64,000 nucleotides of DNA from an uncultured Desulfobacter sp. (lineage in GTDB: Bacteria; Desulfobacterota; Desulfobacteria; Desulfobacterales; Desulfobacteraceae), in assembly GCF_963664415.1 (NCBI RefSeq), contig NZ_OY761440.1, positions 186,001 through 250,000 of the forward strand. The letters are read 5' to 3'. Below, one piece after another: positions 26,301-34,006 of this stretch; the stretch's first letter is position 1, and each line of letters begins with the position of its first letter. Position numbers and translations under genes: made by a program. Below the pieces are notes generated by a model. The model had not been told where the DNA came from and ran no database searches. It saw only the letters and a program-made list of their open reading frames with translations.

Positions 26301-27765
26301 CAATGTCATAAAGTTAAGAGCTATTGTATAAATGCTATGTAAATACAGTGCATTATGATATACTCAACCTTAATAATAACCCAAAAGATTTCTTGTGAAA
26401 GGAGAATAAAATGCCTGAAAAATCCAACCAACCTGGCATGGAACCTGCTTTCCCAAATATGTGCCGAGCTAATTGATTATCTTAAAAATATTCTGCATTC
26501 CCCGGAATTTATCGACAGACACAAAAAAAACAAGAAAAATTTCACACGTAAACGAATACTTACATTCCAGACGCTTTTTTTGTATTTCATGAACTTTGTT
26601 AAAGGCTCATATCAAGACGAACTCGACCATTATTTCAAGGCGTTGTTTCGACTGGATGTGCCAATTACATTCGTCTCAAAAATGGCTTTATCTCTGGCTC
26701 GCAGAAAACTTAAATATGACGCCTTCATTGAGTTTAATCACCATCTACTTGAGTTTTTCTATAATCGTTTTCGAAGCATAAAAACCTGGAAGGGGTTTAA
26801 TCTCCTTGCTATCGACGGTAGCACGCTAAAGTTGTTCAAATACAAAGGAATCAGGGAACATTTCGGCGTATTGAAACCCAATAAAGGGCCTGCTTGTGTA
26901 ATGGCACGTGTTTCTCAAATGTTCGATGTACTGAATAAGGTTACAATTGATGCCATTATCAGCCCTTTTAAAGTCGGAGAACGCGAGCTGTTCCATAATC
27001 ATATGCTTAATCTGCTCCCGAATGATTTGCTTTTATTAGATCGTGGCTATCCTGCCTATTGGATTTTTAATCTGATTATGTCTTTGGATAGCAACTTTTG
27101 CGCAAGAATTTCAAAACAATGGAAAATCGTTCAAAATTTCATTAAATCAGGTGCCCAGGAAGCCATAATTGATCTTCATGCTTCGTATCAATCAAAAAAA
27201 GAATGTGAGGAAATGGGCCTTGAAGCCTCTCCCTTGCGATTGCGCCTCATACGAGTCGAACTCGAAAGCGGTGAAATCGAAGTGCTCATCACCTCATTGA
27301 CCGATGAACAAAAATTTCCTTATGAAATTTTTATGGACTTATATCATAAACGCTGGCCAGTGGAAGTTGATTATCTTTTCATGAAACAACGCATTGAAAT
27401 CGGAAATTTTTCCGGCACAACGGTATTGTCTGTCTATCAAGATTTCCATGCAAAAGTCCTGGCAAAAAATCTCACGTGGGTACTGGCCTCCCCAGCTCAG
27501 GAGACAGTTGAGACGGAGGACCATGAGAAAAAGTATGAATATCAGCTAAATATGACACAGGCAATTTCAAAATCTAAAGACACACTCTTTTTGCTTTTTG
27601 AAAGACCGCGTGAAATTATCGTACAGTTGATTAAGGATCTTCATGCTCTTTTCATGGCGGCAACAGAACCCATTAGACCCGGGCGTAAATTCAAACGGAA
27701 ACATAAGATCAATAAGCGGGAACACTACATGAATTATAAGCCTTGCCTTTAACTTTATGACATTG
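26301..27765 (+). mobile_element. Intact IS4-family insertion sequence with 10-bp target duplication
   Basis: Perfect 17-bp inverted ends (CAATGTCATAAAGTTAA at 26301-26317; reverse complement at 27749-27765) enclose one transposase gene. The element is flanked by the exact direct repeat GTATACAACT at 26291-26300 and 27766-27775, a classic target duplication. Both signs point to recent, clean transposition. Two relatives, both truncated, lie at 45728-46486 and 46487-46582. Confidence 0.95.
26355..27752 (+). CDS. IS4-family DDE transposase
   Basis: The frame encodes up to 465 residues with the IS4 layout: LLAIDGSTLKLF (first Asp), LLPNDLLLLDRGYPAYW (second Asp, the DxGY-like block), and a late YHKRWPVEVDYLFMKQRIEIGNFSG that is the Y-(2)-R-(3)-E-(6)-K signature with the catalytic Glu. 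The exact start is unclear: a good AGGAGAATAAA-ATG at 26411 lies in a different frame and opens only 18 codons, so initiation may use an upstream codon or involve slippage. Likely functional. Confidence 0.88.
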   Translation: MIYSTLIITQKISCERRIKCLKNPTNLAWNLLSQICAELIDYLKNILHSPEFIDRHKKNKKNFTRKRILTFQTLFLYFMNFVKGSYQDELDHYFKALFRLDVPITFVSKMALSLARRKLKYDAFIEFNHHLLEFFYNRFRSIKTWKGFNLLAIDGSTLKLFKYKGIREHFGVLKPNKGPACVMARVSQMFDVLNKVTIDAIISPFKVGERELFHNHMLNLLPNDLLLLDRGYPAYWIFNLIMSLDSNFCARISKQWKIVQNFIKSGAQEAIIDLHASYQSKKECEEMGLEASPLRLRLIRVELESGEIEVLITSLTDEQKFPYEIFMDLYHKRWPVEVDYLFMKQRIEIGNFSGTTVLSVYQDFHAKVLAKNLTWVLASPAQETVETEDHEKKYEYQLNMTQAISKSKDTLFLLFERPREIIVQLIKDLHALFMAATEPIRPGRKFKRKHKINKREHYMNYKPCL

Positions 27766-27862
27766 GTATACAACTGTGTTCCTTTCCACTTTAATTTATA
27801 TGCGGATTGAAGTAAAATGATAAAAAAACCGCAACAATGAGGCAGAAAAAAAGGAAAGAGCC

Positions 27863-28639
27863 ATGGCAGATACCGCATTAAAAGAAAAAGTCTCGGGCCT
27901 TGAGCAGATGATGATGGAACTGGCCTATGAGTCAATGAAAACCGACATGGCAGTTAGGGATCTCGCATCAGAAATGAAAGACTTCAAAAACGAAATGAAG
28001 GATTTCAAGGATGAGATGAAAGACTTCAAAGACGAGATGAAGGATTTCAAGGATGAAATGAAAGACTTCAAAGACGAGATGAAGGATTTCAAGGATGAGA
28101 TGAAGGACGAAAGGAAAGACTTCAAACAGGAGATGAAGGATTTCAAAGACGAACTGCGCAATGATACAAAGCAATTCAAAAAAGAATTAAACAAAAAATG
28201 GGGTGACCTGGCCAACAAGATGGGAACCATTGTTGAAGATATTGTTGCGCCGGGGTTAAAAGGGGTGGGAGCCAGATATTTCGGAATTGAGGAGTTTGAC
28301 TTTTTTGCCCCCCGCCTCAGGTTGAAAAGCCGTGATCGCTCCATGACCCGGGAATTTGACGTCATTGCTGAAACCGAAAAATATTTTTTTGTCGTTGAAA
28401 CAAAATCCGCCCCCACCACGGAATATATATCCGATTTTATCAAGCTGATTCCCCGGCTGGATTCATGGTTCCCGGTGATTCGTGAAAAGAAACTTATACC
28501 TGTGTTTGCCTCTCTTCTCATACCCGATGAGCTTGTCCGCTATCTGACCAAAAACAATATCCTTGCCATGGCTTCCCAGGAAGACGGGATGGAACTGTTT
28601 AACAGTGAAATCCTGGAAAAGCTTTGTGCCGACGTTTAA
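27863..28639 (+). CDS. Coiled-coil protein with PD-(D/E)XK-like domain
   Basis: The 258-residue protein has two parts. Residues 38-110 are a long charged coiled coil built from near-identical heptads EMKDFKD, encoded by 21-bp DNA repeats (27971-28096). Residues 115-258 form a globular domain: REFDVIAETEKYFFVVETKS supplies D166 and E179-x-K181, the catalytic pattern of the restriction-endonuclease-like fold, followed by ISDFIKLIPRLDSWFP. Similar coil-plus-nuclease-like proteins (often labelled DUF3782-like) are known but uncharacterised. It is one of few plus-strand genes here and stands alone. DNA or RNA cleavage is possible but unproven. Confidence 0.75.
   Translation: MADTALKEKVSGLEQMMMELAYESMKTDMAVRDLASEMKDFKNEMKDFKDEMKDFKDEMKDFKDEMKDFKDEMKDFKDEMKDERKDFKQEMKDFKDELRNDTKQFKKELNKKWGDLANKMGTIVEDIVAPGLKGVGARYFGIEEFDFFAPRLRLKSRDRSMTREFDVIAETEKYFFVVETKSAPTTEYISDFIKLIPRLDSWFPVIREKKLIPVFASLLIPDELVRYLTKNNILAMASQEDGMELFNSEILEKLCADV
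27971..28096 (+). repeat. Six 21-bp tandem repeats coding a heptad coil
   Basis: Six in-frame units encode EMKDFKD/N. Codon use alternates between neighbours (GAAATGAAAGACTTCAAA then GAGATGAAGGATTTCAAG), so the true period is close to 42 bp, which suggests doubling of a two-heptad unit. Further, more diverged heptads follow to about 28155. Copy number could vary by slippage without breaking the frame. Confidence 0.9.
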
Positions 28640-28671
28640 GGGGAGAATTCATATTTATAGAGTATGATAAA

Positions 28672-28792
28672 AATTTAAGAAATGTCTTTATTCTCAAAAA
28701 TAAAGACAGCGGAAATCAAAACAACGACAATATAGCTGACCGCTTGTACACCATACCAATACCCACAAAAATGGCGGTAAGTGTCCCGCCGA
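28672..28792 (-). pseudogene. Scrap of a duplicated ABC-2 permease gene
   Basis: Two joined pieces match the permease gene further right. 28672-28743 resembles the permease 3' end at 29531-29602, and 28744-28792 resembles its interior at 30073-30121, with the roughly 470 bases between them deleted. Both lie in the same order and orientation. This is the decayed remnant of a second permease copy; the toxin-antitoxin genes now lie between it and the larger copy. Confidence 0.75.
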
Positions 28793-28803
28793 AAGAAAAA
28801 CAC

Positions 28804-29184
28804 TCAATTAAAAACTGTTATGCCATACTCAGCGAAACGCCGGTCCGTGGTTACAACCGGCATGCCTCGAAGTATGGCTGCCGCTATGATAAAACGGTCG
28901 CAGGGGTCTTTATGAATTGGTGGTAATTTTGAAGACAGCAAACACATTTCCATGTTTAATGGAATCACTTCAAGCTGATGGAATTCTACAGCTAATTTGA
29001 CCCATTGATCCGGCGTTGTGGGCAGTTTGAGTTTATTGGCCTGATACTTCAACCCAATCTCAAATCCAGTGATTGAAATAATGCCTGCGACCGGGGACTG
29101 ATCCATCTTATCCCATGTCTTTTTCGAAATTCGATCACGATCATTTCCAGCCAGCCAGAGCAATGCACATGTATCCAGAATCAT
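28804..29184 (-). CDS. PIN-domain toxin (VapC-like)
   Basis: A 126-residue PIN domain with the acidic residues expected for a Mg-dependent ribonuclease: D4 (MILDTCALLWL), E42 (ITGFEIGLK), D93/D96 (KDPCDRFIIAAA) and D114 (TTDRRF). Start ATG overlaps the antitoxin stop by four bases (ATGA), the standard toxin-antitoxin coupling. Likely cleaves tRNA or other RNA when freed from its antitoxin. Confidence 0.9.
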   Translation of the reverse strand: MILDTCALLWLAGNDRDRISKKTWDKMDQSPVAGIISITGFEIGLKYQANKLKLPTTPDQWVKLAVEFHQLEVIPLNMEMCLLSSKLPPIHKDPCDRFIIAAAILRGMPVVTTDRRFAEYGITVFN

Positions 29185-29423
29185 TCAACTATTCCCCATT
29201 CATCTTCACTCAACGATTCTGTCGGGTCATAATCAATTTGTATGCCACTCAGGATCGGATGAACATCTAATCTACTTTGGGGGCGCTTTTTCAAAGGGCC
29301 AATCTCTGCTATAGGGGTCCCATTACGGCAGATCACAAAACGATCCCCAGTTTTTTCGATTTCGCATAATACTGCCGAAAGCCTGGTTTTTGCTTCATGG
29401 ATATTAAGCATTTGAACAGTCAT
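29181..29423 (-). CDS. Phd/YefM-type antitoxin
   Basis: An 80-residue protein with the Phd/YefM N-terminal DNA-binding fold: VQMLNIHEAKTRLSAVLCEIEKTGDRFVICRNGTPIAEIGPL. The acidic C-terminal tail (YDPTESLSEDEWGIVE) is the expected toxin-binding part. Encoded directly ahead of the PIN toxin. It probably represses the pair through repeats in its upstream region. Confidence 0.88.
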   Translation of the reverse strand: MTVQMLNIHEAKTRLSAVLCEIEKTGDRFVICRNGTPIAEIGPLKKRPQSRLDVHPILSGIQIDYDPTESLSEDEWGIVE

Positions 29424-29440
29424 AGTTTACCACCCTCTTT

Positions 29441-29517
29441 TTTAGTTTAACTTAGTTTAGTTTAAAACCAACGTTTCGTCAAACTACATCTGAGCGATAC
29501 TAATCTGAGCGATACTA
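29441..29517. repeat. Direct repeats upstream of the toxin-antitoxin pair
   Basis: Two repeat types fill the space before the antitoxin start: TTTAGTTTAACTTAGTTTAG (three overlapping TTAGTTTA-like units, 29441-29466) and the 15-bp tandem ATCTGAGCGATACTA at 29488-29502 and 29503-29517. The first set lies about 20 bases before the antitoxin start codon, where an autoregulator would bind. Operator function is inferred from position. Confidence 0.5.
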
Positions 29518-29533
29518 AAATTCCATGCAAAAT

Positions 29534-30299
29534 TTAAGAGAGATCTTTGTTCTCAAAAACAATGACTGCGGCAATCAAAATAACGGCAATACAACTGACC
29601 GCATAAACAAAGCTTAACCCAAGTTCCTGACCCGGGATGGCCAGATCATGGGCCACCCGGGCCTTATAGTTTAAACGCTCGAGATTGGGCAGGATATAAT
29701 AGGGCACGTCTGCCAGAGCCTTAAACACAGTGTCTTGGGACGCTTTGGCAAGCAGTCGCAGATCCTGTGTGAAATGCCCGATGATAAAAATGGCCAGGGT
29801 AACCATGCCGCTTAAAAACGGGCTTGAAAAAGCGGAAAAAAACGGCAAAAGCAAGGATTATCATTATTTCAATGTAAATGGGCACAATCGCTGTTAACAG
29901 AGACCATGGCACTATTTTTTCATATGCGAAGCACAGGGCAAATAACAGCACTGCCATCACTGCGACCTCCACCAGTATAGTCAGACTAAGCCCTAAATAC
30001 TTGCCCATGAGAAACTGCCACCGGGCCAACGGCTTGGAAAGAATAATGTAAATGGTGCGTTTTTCCATCTCCTTGTACACCATCCCAATGCCAACAAAAA
30101 TAGCGATAAGCGTCCCGCCGATGGATATGGACCCAAGCCCGAAATCCTTTATGATTTTCATGGGATCGCCGATGGTCAGCTTGCCTAAAACGATGGAAAC
30201 CAAAATTAAAATTACAGCAAAAAACAAAAGGCTGTAAAAAATTTTATCCCGGATAGACTCTTTGAATGTATTCAGACCGATGGCCAGCACTTTATTCAT
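29534..30299 (-). pseudogene. ABC-2 type transporter permease, frameshifted in a T-run
   Basis: The first frame (30299-29721) begins MNKVLAIGLNTFKESIRDKIFYSLLFFAVIL and has several membrane segments; it loses sense after IMIILAFAVFF. The second frame (29854-29534) continues FFSAFSSPFLSGMVTLAIFIIGH to the C-terminal FENKDLS. The switch lies in a run of seven T at about 29838-29846; eight T would restore one continuous frame of about 255 residues. This is either a true inactivating slip, a sequencing error or a slippage-controlled gene. The ATP-binding partner is missing. The start overlaps the Uma2 gene stop (ATGA). Confidence 0.8.
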
Positions 30300-30940
30300 G
30301 AATATTTGTCCTGTTGGCTGTCTGCGGGAAGGGTATCTTGCCCCGCACCTTTTATATCGAGCCCCTTAAACCCAACCCGGTAGTATATATCTGATAACAG
30401 CAATTCAACATCAACAGAATCAATTGGAACGCTCTGCTCCATGTCCTCATAGGAAAAGTATCTCCAGCTATCATCTCCCCGGATAAATCTTTCAACCTGG
30501 CAATAGTTCTGGGAGACTAGGATATACTCCTGGAGCGAAGAAATGAGCCTATAACGGGAAAACTTTTTCCCCCGGTCATATGCTTCCGTTGAGTCCGAAA
30601 GAATTTCAAGAATAACGACCGGGTTAAGCAAGGTCTCTACCCCATCAATTTCTTCCAAAAGGATATCGTCACAGGCAATGACAATATCAGGATAAGTATA
30701 TTGTTCTTTCGCCTCGATTTTAACCCGCATGTCGCTGGATAAATTTTCACACGAAGATCCTTTTAGACGCACCCCCAATTCTCGTTCTATATTTCTACTG
30801 ATACGGTTGTGGTTTAAACTGGCCCCGGTCATGGCAAACATCTCACCATCAAAGAACTCGTGCTTGATCTCTGACTGTTTTTCAAATGCAAGGTATTCTT
30901 CCGGACTTATCCATTTTTTTTCTTGCAGTTGCCGACTCAT
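30296..30940 (-). CDS. Uma2 family (DUF820) endonuclease-like protein
   Basis: The 214-residue protein has the Uma2 pattern WISPEEYLAFEKQSEIKHEFFDGEMFAMTGASLNHNRI, then the restriction-like core YTYPDIVIAC...NPVVILEILSDSTEAYDRGKKFSRYR, in which D, E and K residues match the PD-(D/E)XK layout. Uma2 genes are common and numerous in such genomes but their role is unknown. Its stop overlaps the permease start by four bases, an odd coupling of unrelated genes. Confidence 0.85.
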   Translation of the reverse strand: MSRQLQEKKWISPEEYLAFEKQSEIKHEFFDGEMFAMTGASLNHNRISRNIERELGVRLKGSSCENLSSDMRVKIEAKEQYTYPDIVIACDDILLEEIDGVETLLNPVVILEILSDSTEAYDRGKKFSRYRLISSLQEYILVSQNYCQVERFIRGDDSWRYFSYEDMEQSVPIDSVDVELLLSDIYYRVGFKGLDIKGAGQDTLPADSQQDKYS

Positions 30941-31016
30941 GGCTACTTCTCCAGTTCAAAAAAATCAGTTTTTCATATCTTTTGAAAAGAAAAAAGATTA
31001 ATTATTTTATATGAAA

Positions 31017-31101
31017 GACTGGGTAAGTCACTCAGATCTTTCAAACTTTGTTGTGGGCTAAGCCTGGCAGATGATATGTCAGGTCTGCCCATGGCCGTTA
31101 T
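31017..31101 (+). repeat. Structured intergenic repeat, copy B
   Basis: Near-identical to copy A along its length. Hairpin CCTGGCA (31063-31069), loop GATGATA, TGTCAGG (31077-31083). The second palindrome is weaker here (CTGCCCATGGCCG). Lies upstream of the Uma2 gene in a 264-bp gene-free stretch that also holds copy C. Confidence 0.8.
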
Positions 31102-31102
31102 A

Positions 31103-31138
31103 TGAAAGTCACAATAATATTGTTGCGTTACTTTCATG
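31103..31138. other. Palindromic spacer between repeat copies B and C
   Basis: ATGAAAGT and ACTTTCAT form an 8-bp stem whose interior holds the near-perfect palindrome ACAATAATATTGT. It joins copy B to copy C, replacing the first third of copy C. Confidence 0.5.
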
Positions 31139-31194
31139 TTTTGTTGTGGGTTTAGTCTGGTCGTTGATAGACCAGGTCAGCCCTTGGCTGTTAT
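31139..31194 (+). repeat. Structured intergenic repeat, copy C (short, diverged)
   Basis: Keeps only the 3' two thirds of the repeat. The hairpin is TCTGGTC (31156-31162), loop GTTGATA, GACCAGG (31170-31176). Compared with the other copies, two base pairs are changed on both sides of the stem and one G-T pair has become G-C, so pairing is preserved while sequence is not. The palindrome CAGCCCTTGGCTG is also kept. Confidence 0.75.
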
Positions 31195-31204
31195 TCACTA
31201 TAAA

Positions 31205-31417
31205 CTAAATAAATTTACAATCATATTTTTTATTTTTTGAATCGTCCGACATCAGGGCCGATTTGTTTGTCAGGATTGTGCAACCAGCATTCGGACCAAG
31301 TTGGTCAATATCACCTAACGCTTTATTCTGTTCAAACTCAATATCCCAATAGATTTCAGATAACGGCAAAAAGTGCTGAGATTGCCCGGTGATAGGTATA
31401 TTTTCCCCCGCTATCAA
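31205..31417 (-). CDS. Short ORF of unknown origin
   Basis: A 70-residue frame from a TTG codon: MIAGENIPITGQSQHFLPLSEIYW to LTNKSALMSDDSKNKKYDCKFI. No motif or family is recognised. It lies between the polysaccharide locus and the repeats and may be the tail of a lost gene rather than a real small protein. Confidence 0.25.
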   Translation of the reverse strand: MIAGENIPITGQSQHFLPLSEIYWDIEFEQNKALGDIDQLGPNAGCTILTNKSALMSDDSKNKKYDCKFI

Positions 31418-31443
31418 ATGCCTCTGGTTGAATCAAAAAAAAT

Positions 31444-31824
31444 TTATATAATCACTATCGATTTCTTCCATGCTTTTGCGTACCGTGGTAAAGGAAACAA
31501 GCGCCAGACCTTGGCGCTTAATTTAAAATAAAATGCGTCAAGCCCCTGTTGAAGCCGCTTCATATTGGTCCGATGAATTACCTGATGAAGCCGTTCCGTC
31601 AAACGATTTTTCAAAGCCTGTTTTTCTGTGGCTTTTATCATCTCTTGTAAAAAAGCCACCGCCACTTCAGGAGAATCAGCATTGACATAAAGTCGTGCCA
31701 CAAGTTGAGGTAAATACGACGGGCTTTGAGGGAACGCTGTGGCCTGTTCCAAATAATGTGCTGCAGTTAGATAATCATCTTTGTAGTACATGTAATCATA
31801 GGCAAAAAAAAGGAAAATCAACAT
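31444..31824 (-). CDS. TPR-like membrane-protein tail, possibly truncated
   Basis: The 126-residue frame has a short hydrophobic start (MLIFLFFAYDY) followed by helical pairs: YYKDDYLTAAHYLEQATAFPQSPSYLPQLVARLYVNADSPEVAVAFLQEM, which has TPR-like spacing. In-frame codons upstream of the ATG (LISQYIGALLH then a stop) look like more of the same helical protein, so this may be the 3' remainder of a longer gene. It is the last reading frame of the polysaccharide locus. Function unknown. Confidence 0.45.
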   Translation of the reverse strand: MLIFLFFAYDYMYYKDDYLTAAHYLEQATAFPQSPSYLPQLVARLYVNADSPEVAVAFLQEMIKATEKQALKNRLTERLHQVIHRTNMKRLQQGLDAFYFKLSAKVWRLFPLPRYAKAWKKSIVII

Positions 31825-31862
31825 ACTTTTCTAGTGTAATAAGGCACCTATATATTGACTGA

Positions 31863-33056
31863 TTAAGGCCTGCGTTTCAATTTGTGGAGCAGGTCTGCAT
31901 ATGTCTTTGCAACGTTGTCCCAGTCAAATTTATCTATAATCAGTTCCCTTGCGTTGGGACATAATTCTTCCCCCCGATCCGCCGCCCGAATAACCCGGAT
32001 AATTTTCTCTGCCAATGCCTGGGGATTCTCAGGCGGAACCAAGAACCCCGTTTTTCCATCTTCAATCACATCTTGCACTGCGGGCAGATCAGAAGCAATG
32101 ACCGTGCAACCGCACCCTATGGCTTCCACCATAGTAAGCCCCAAGCCCTCCTGATCACCACCCCGTGCGACCCGAAAAGGCATGACCGCAAAAGCGGCCC
32201 TTTGAAGATGCAGGGGCACCTCATTATTCGGCAGCCCGCCCAGGAATCTGACCACCTCCGACACCCCAAAAGACTGGGCCATGGATCTGTATGTTTTAAG
32301 ATCCGCCCCCCCCCCGATGACATCCAACCGAATCCCGGAAACCTGGTCCGCAACCTTTGCAATGGCCTGGATAAGCACATCCAAACCTTTTTTTTCCACC
32401 AACCGGCCCAAAAAAATGATTTTACGCGCATCATGCCTGCAGTTCCCCGGCACAAATGTATTCTGCAGGTCCACCCCCATGGAGCGGACACTCAATTTTT
32501 CAGAACTGCATCCAAGTTTTTCCAAGCAATAAGTTTCCATGGCCCGGCTCACCACCGTGATATGATCAGCCCGGTTCAATACCCATTTTTTAACCCGAGA
32601 CAAGATTCCCTCGCTATACCCATACAAATCCCCGCCATGAGCAGTAATGAGTAAGGGAATATCAGACCTGAACACCACTTTGCACAAAACGGCAGCAAGT
32701 CCCTGGGGAAAAATCCAATGGGCGTGAATTACGCTGATATCCCTTTTTTGAATCAGCCTCCTGCAATGAATGATCAGGCCTGCAAAATAAAAGGGAATCA
32801 CAAAATACAACCACGGCTTGCGTTTTAGGTTCGTGGAAATCCCATCCCCACCAGTGAGCCGTTCAAAGGGAGCAAAGCAATATCGGAATAAAGAGGCTTT
32901 CTCTCCTTCTCCAGGCTTCTCCCCCCTGATATACGGGGCCACAACAATGAGTTTATGGTATTTTTCCAGTCGCCGGCAGAGCAAATTAACAAACTGGGGG
33001 TGATGATGGTGTTCTAAATAGGGCCAGGTGCTTGTTAAAACAAGAATATCAGTCAT
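31863..33056 (-). CDS. Glycosyltransferase family 4
   Basis: GT-B fold enzyme of 397 residues. N-terminal acceptor half with SVIHAHWIFPQGLAAVL and LLITAHGGDLYGYSEG; C-terminal donor half with IIFLGRLVEKKGLDVLIQA and the nucleotide-sugar motif EGLGLTMVEAIGCGCTVIASDLPAVQDVIEDG. It is a retaining transferase acting on the cytoplasmic side of the membrane in polysaccharide assembly; donor and acceptor cannot be read from sequence. Its start overlaps the methyltransferase gene end by eight bases. Confidence 0.92.
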   Translation of the reverse strand: MTDILVLTSTWPYLEHHHHPQFVNLLCRRLEKYHKLIVVAPYIRGEKPGEGEKASLFRYCFAPFERLTGGDGISTNLKRKPWLYFVIPFYFAGLIIHCRRLIQKRDISVIHAHWIFPQGLAAVLCKVVFRSDIPLLITAHGGDLYGYSEGILSRVKKWVLNRADHITVVSRAMETYCLEKLGCSSEKLSVRSMGVDLQNTFVPGNCRHDARKIIFLGRLVEKKGLDVLIQAIAKVADQVSGIRLDVIGGGADLKTYRSMAQSFGVSEVVRFLGGLPNNEVPLHLQRAAFAVMPFRVARGGDQEGLGLTMVEAIGCGCTVIASDLPAVQDVIEDGKTGFLVPPENPQALAEKIIRVIRAADRGEELCPNARELIIDKFDWDNVAKTYADLLHKLKRRP

Positions 33057-33795
33057 ATAAAATCAACCTATCAGGACGTTTTGCAAGGAAAACCAGGTGG
33101 CCGGAAAACTGAATTTTCAAAAAATTGCGTTCCCTGTGTCCTAAATTCGATATGGTTGCAAGAATTTCTAATATTGCATATAAAAAGTTGTATTTCCACA
33201 GCAGGCTGAACAGCTGATATCGGTTAACCAACTGCCGGATTATGAGTGCCGCGGCATCGGTTTCCGGCCGTATCTCTTTTAAGTCAAATCCCGAATCGTT
33301 AAACACACGCACAATCCCATAGGGTGTGAAGTTAAAAATACTGTATGAATGATAGGGTTCCAAATAAGATACGCTGCCGATAAAACTGCCGCCCGGTTTA
33401 AGGACTCGAAAAGCATCTGTTATGAGTACGTCAGGGGAACGCACATGTTCCAGTACCTGATTGCTGAAGATTAAATCAAAATGCTTGTCCGGATATGGAA
33501 GGTCAACACCGTTGAAACTGGTGATAAAATCATTATTCCGAACTCTTTTTCTCACTTCCGGAGAGTTTTCAATATCCGCGCCGTGCCAGATCGTATCCCC
33601 GCTAAGGTGTTGGAACAATTCTATGGAATTTCCTTCACCACACCCCAGGTCAAGAACTGTAGCAGGTTCTGCAAAATCATCATAAAACCGCTTCAAATAA
33701 GAATGGACAGAACACGGTGTTGAATGGTCTGCCGGCAAATAATCACAGATCGTTTGATAATTCGCCATGGAAGCAATAAGTTTTTTTATATTCAT
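33049..33795 (-). CDS. SAM-dependent methyltransferase
   Basis: Class I methyltransferase with motif I VLDLGCGEGNSIELF and the later DLIFSNQVLEHVRSPDVLITDAFRVLKPGGSFIGSV. I take ATG 33795 (MNIKKLIASMANYQ) as start, giving 248 residues; the frame is open to 33942 but those extra 49 residues look non-coding. No clear ribosome-binding site precedes 33795. It probably methylates a sugar or the glycan end, since it lies between glycosyltransferase genes. Confidence 0.82.
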   Translation of the reverse strand: MNIKKLIASMANYQTICDYLPADHSTPCSVHSYLKRFYDDFAEPATVLDLGCGEGNSIELFQHLSGDTIWHGADIENSPEVRKRVRNNDFITSFNGVDLPYPDKHFDLIFSNQVLEHVRSPDVLITDAFRVLKPGGSFIGSVSYLEPYHSYSIFNFTPYGIVRVFNDSGFDLKEIRPETDAAALIIRQLVNRYQLFSLLWKYNFLYAILEILATISNLGHRERNFLKIQFSGHLVFLAKRPDRLILYD

Positions 33796-34006
33796 CACTA
33801 TAATTTTTGCAATGCGATTATATGATAGTCCCTTATCAAAATTTGCCCCATTCCCTTTTCGAGCAATAAAAACCATTTGGTGACAATGAAAAGGATCAAT
33901 GCTTTCAAAAAAGCTTTGCATGACATTGGGGAATGGATACAAACCATACCCAGAGCCCCTGATTTTTTTTAAACCAAGTGTTGCTAAATAGGATCTTAAA
34001 ACTTAA

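Larger units (their letters stand above)
26204..27810 (+). pseudogene. Possible small ORF split by the IS4-type element
   Basis: A plus-strand frame starting at ATG 26204 (MKIDFLVYILRFLHGKIRN...) runs up to the left target duplication at 26300. If the element and one duplication copy are removed it continues in frame through VYNCVPFHFNLYAD to a stop near 27810, giving about 43 residues. No family is recognised and coding is uncertain; the interest is only that the insertion falls inside it. Confidence 0.2.

Noticed and set aside
27971..28160. Regular repeats that could suggest a CRISPR array
   Set aside because: The units are contiguous 21-bp coding repeats with no spacers, in frame with a coiled coil. 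No CRISPR array or cas gene was seen in the window.
28624..28926. Plus-strand 100-residue frame after the coiled-coil gene
   Set aside because: It crosses the permease scrap and the antisense of the PIN toxin, with no start signal of its own.
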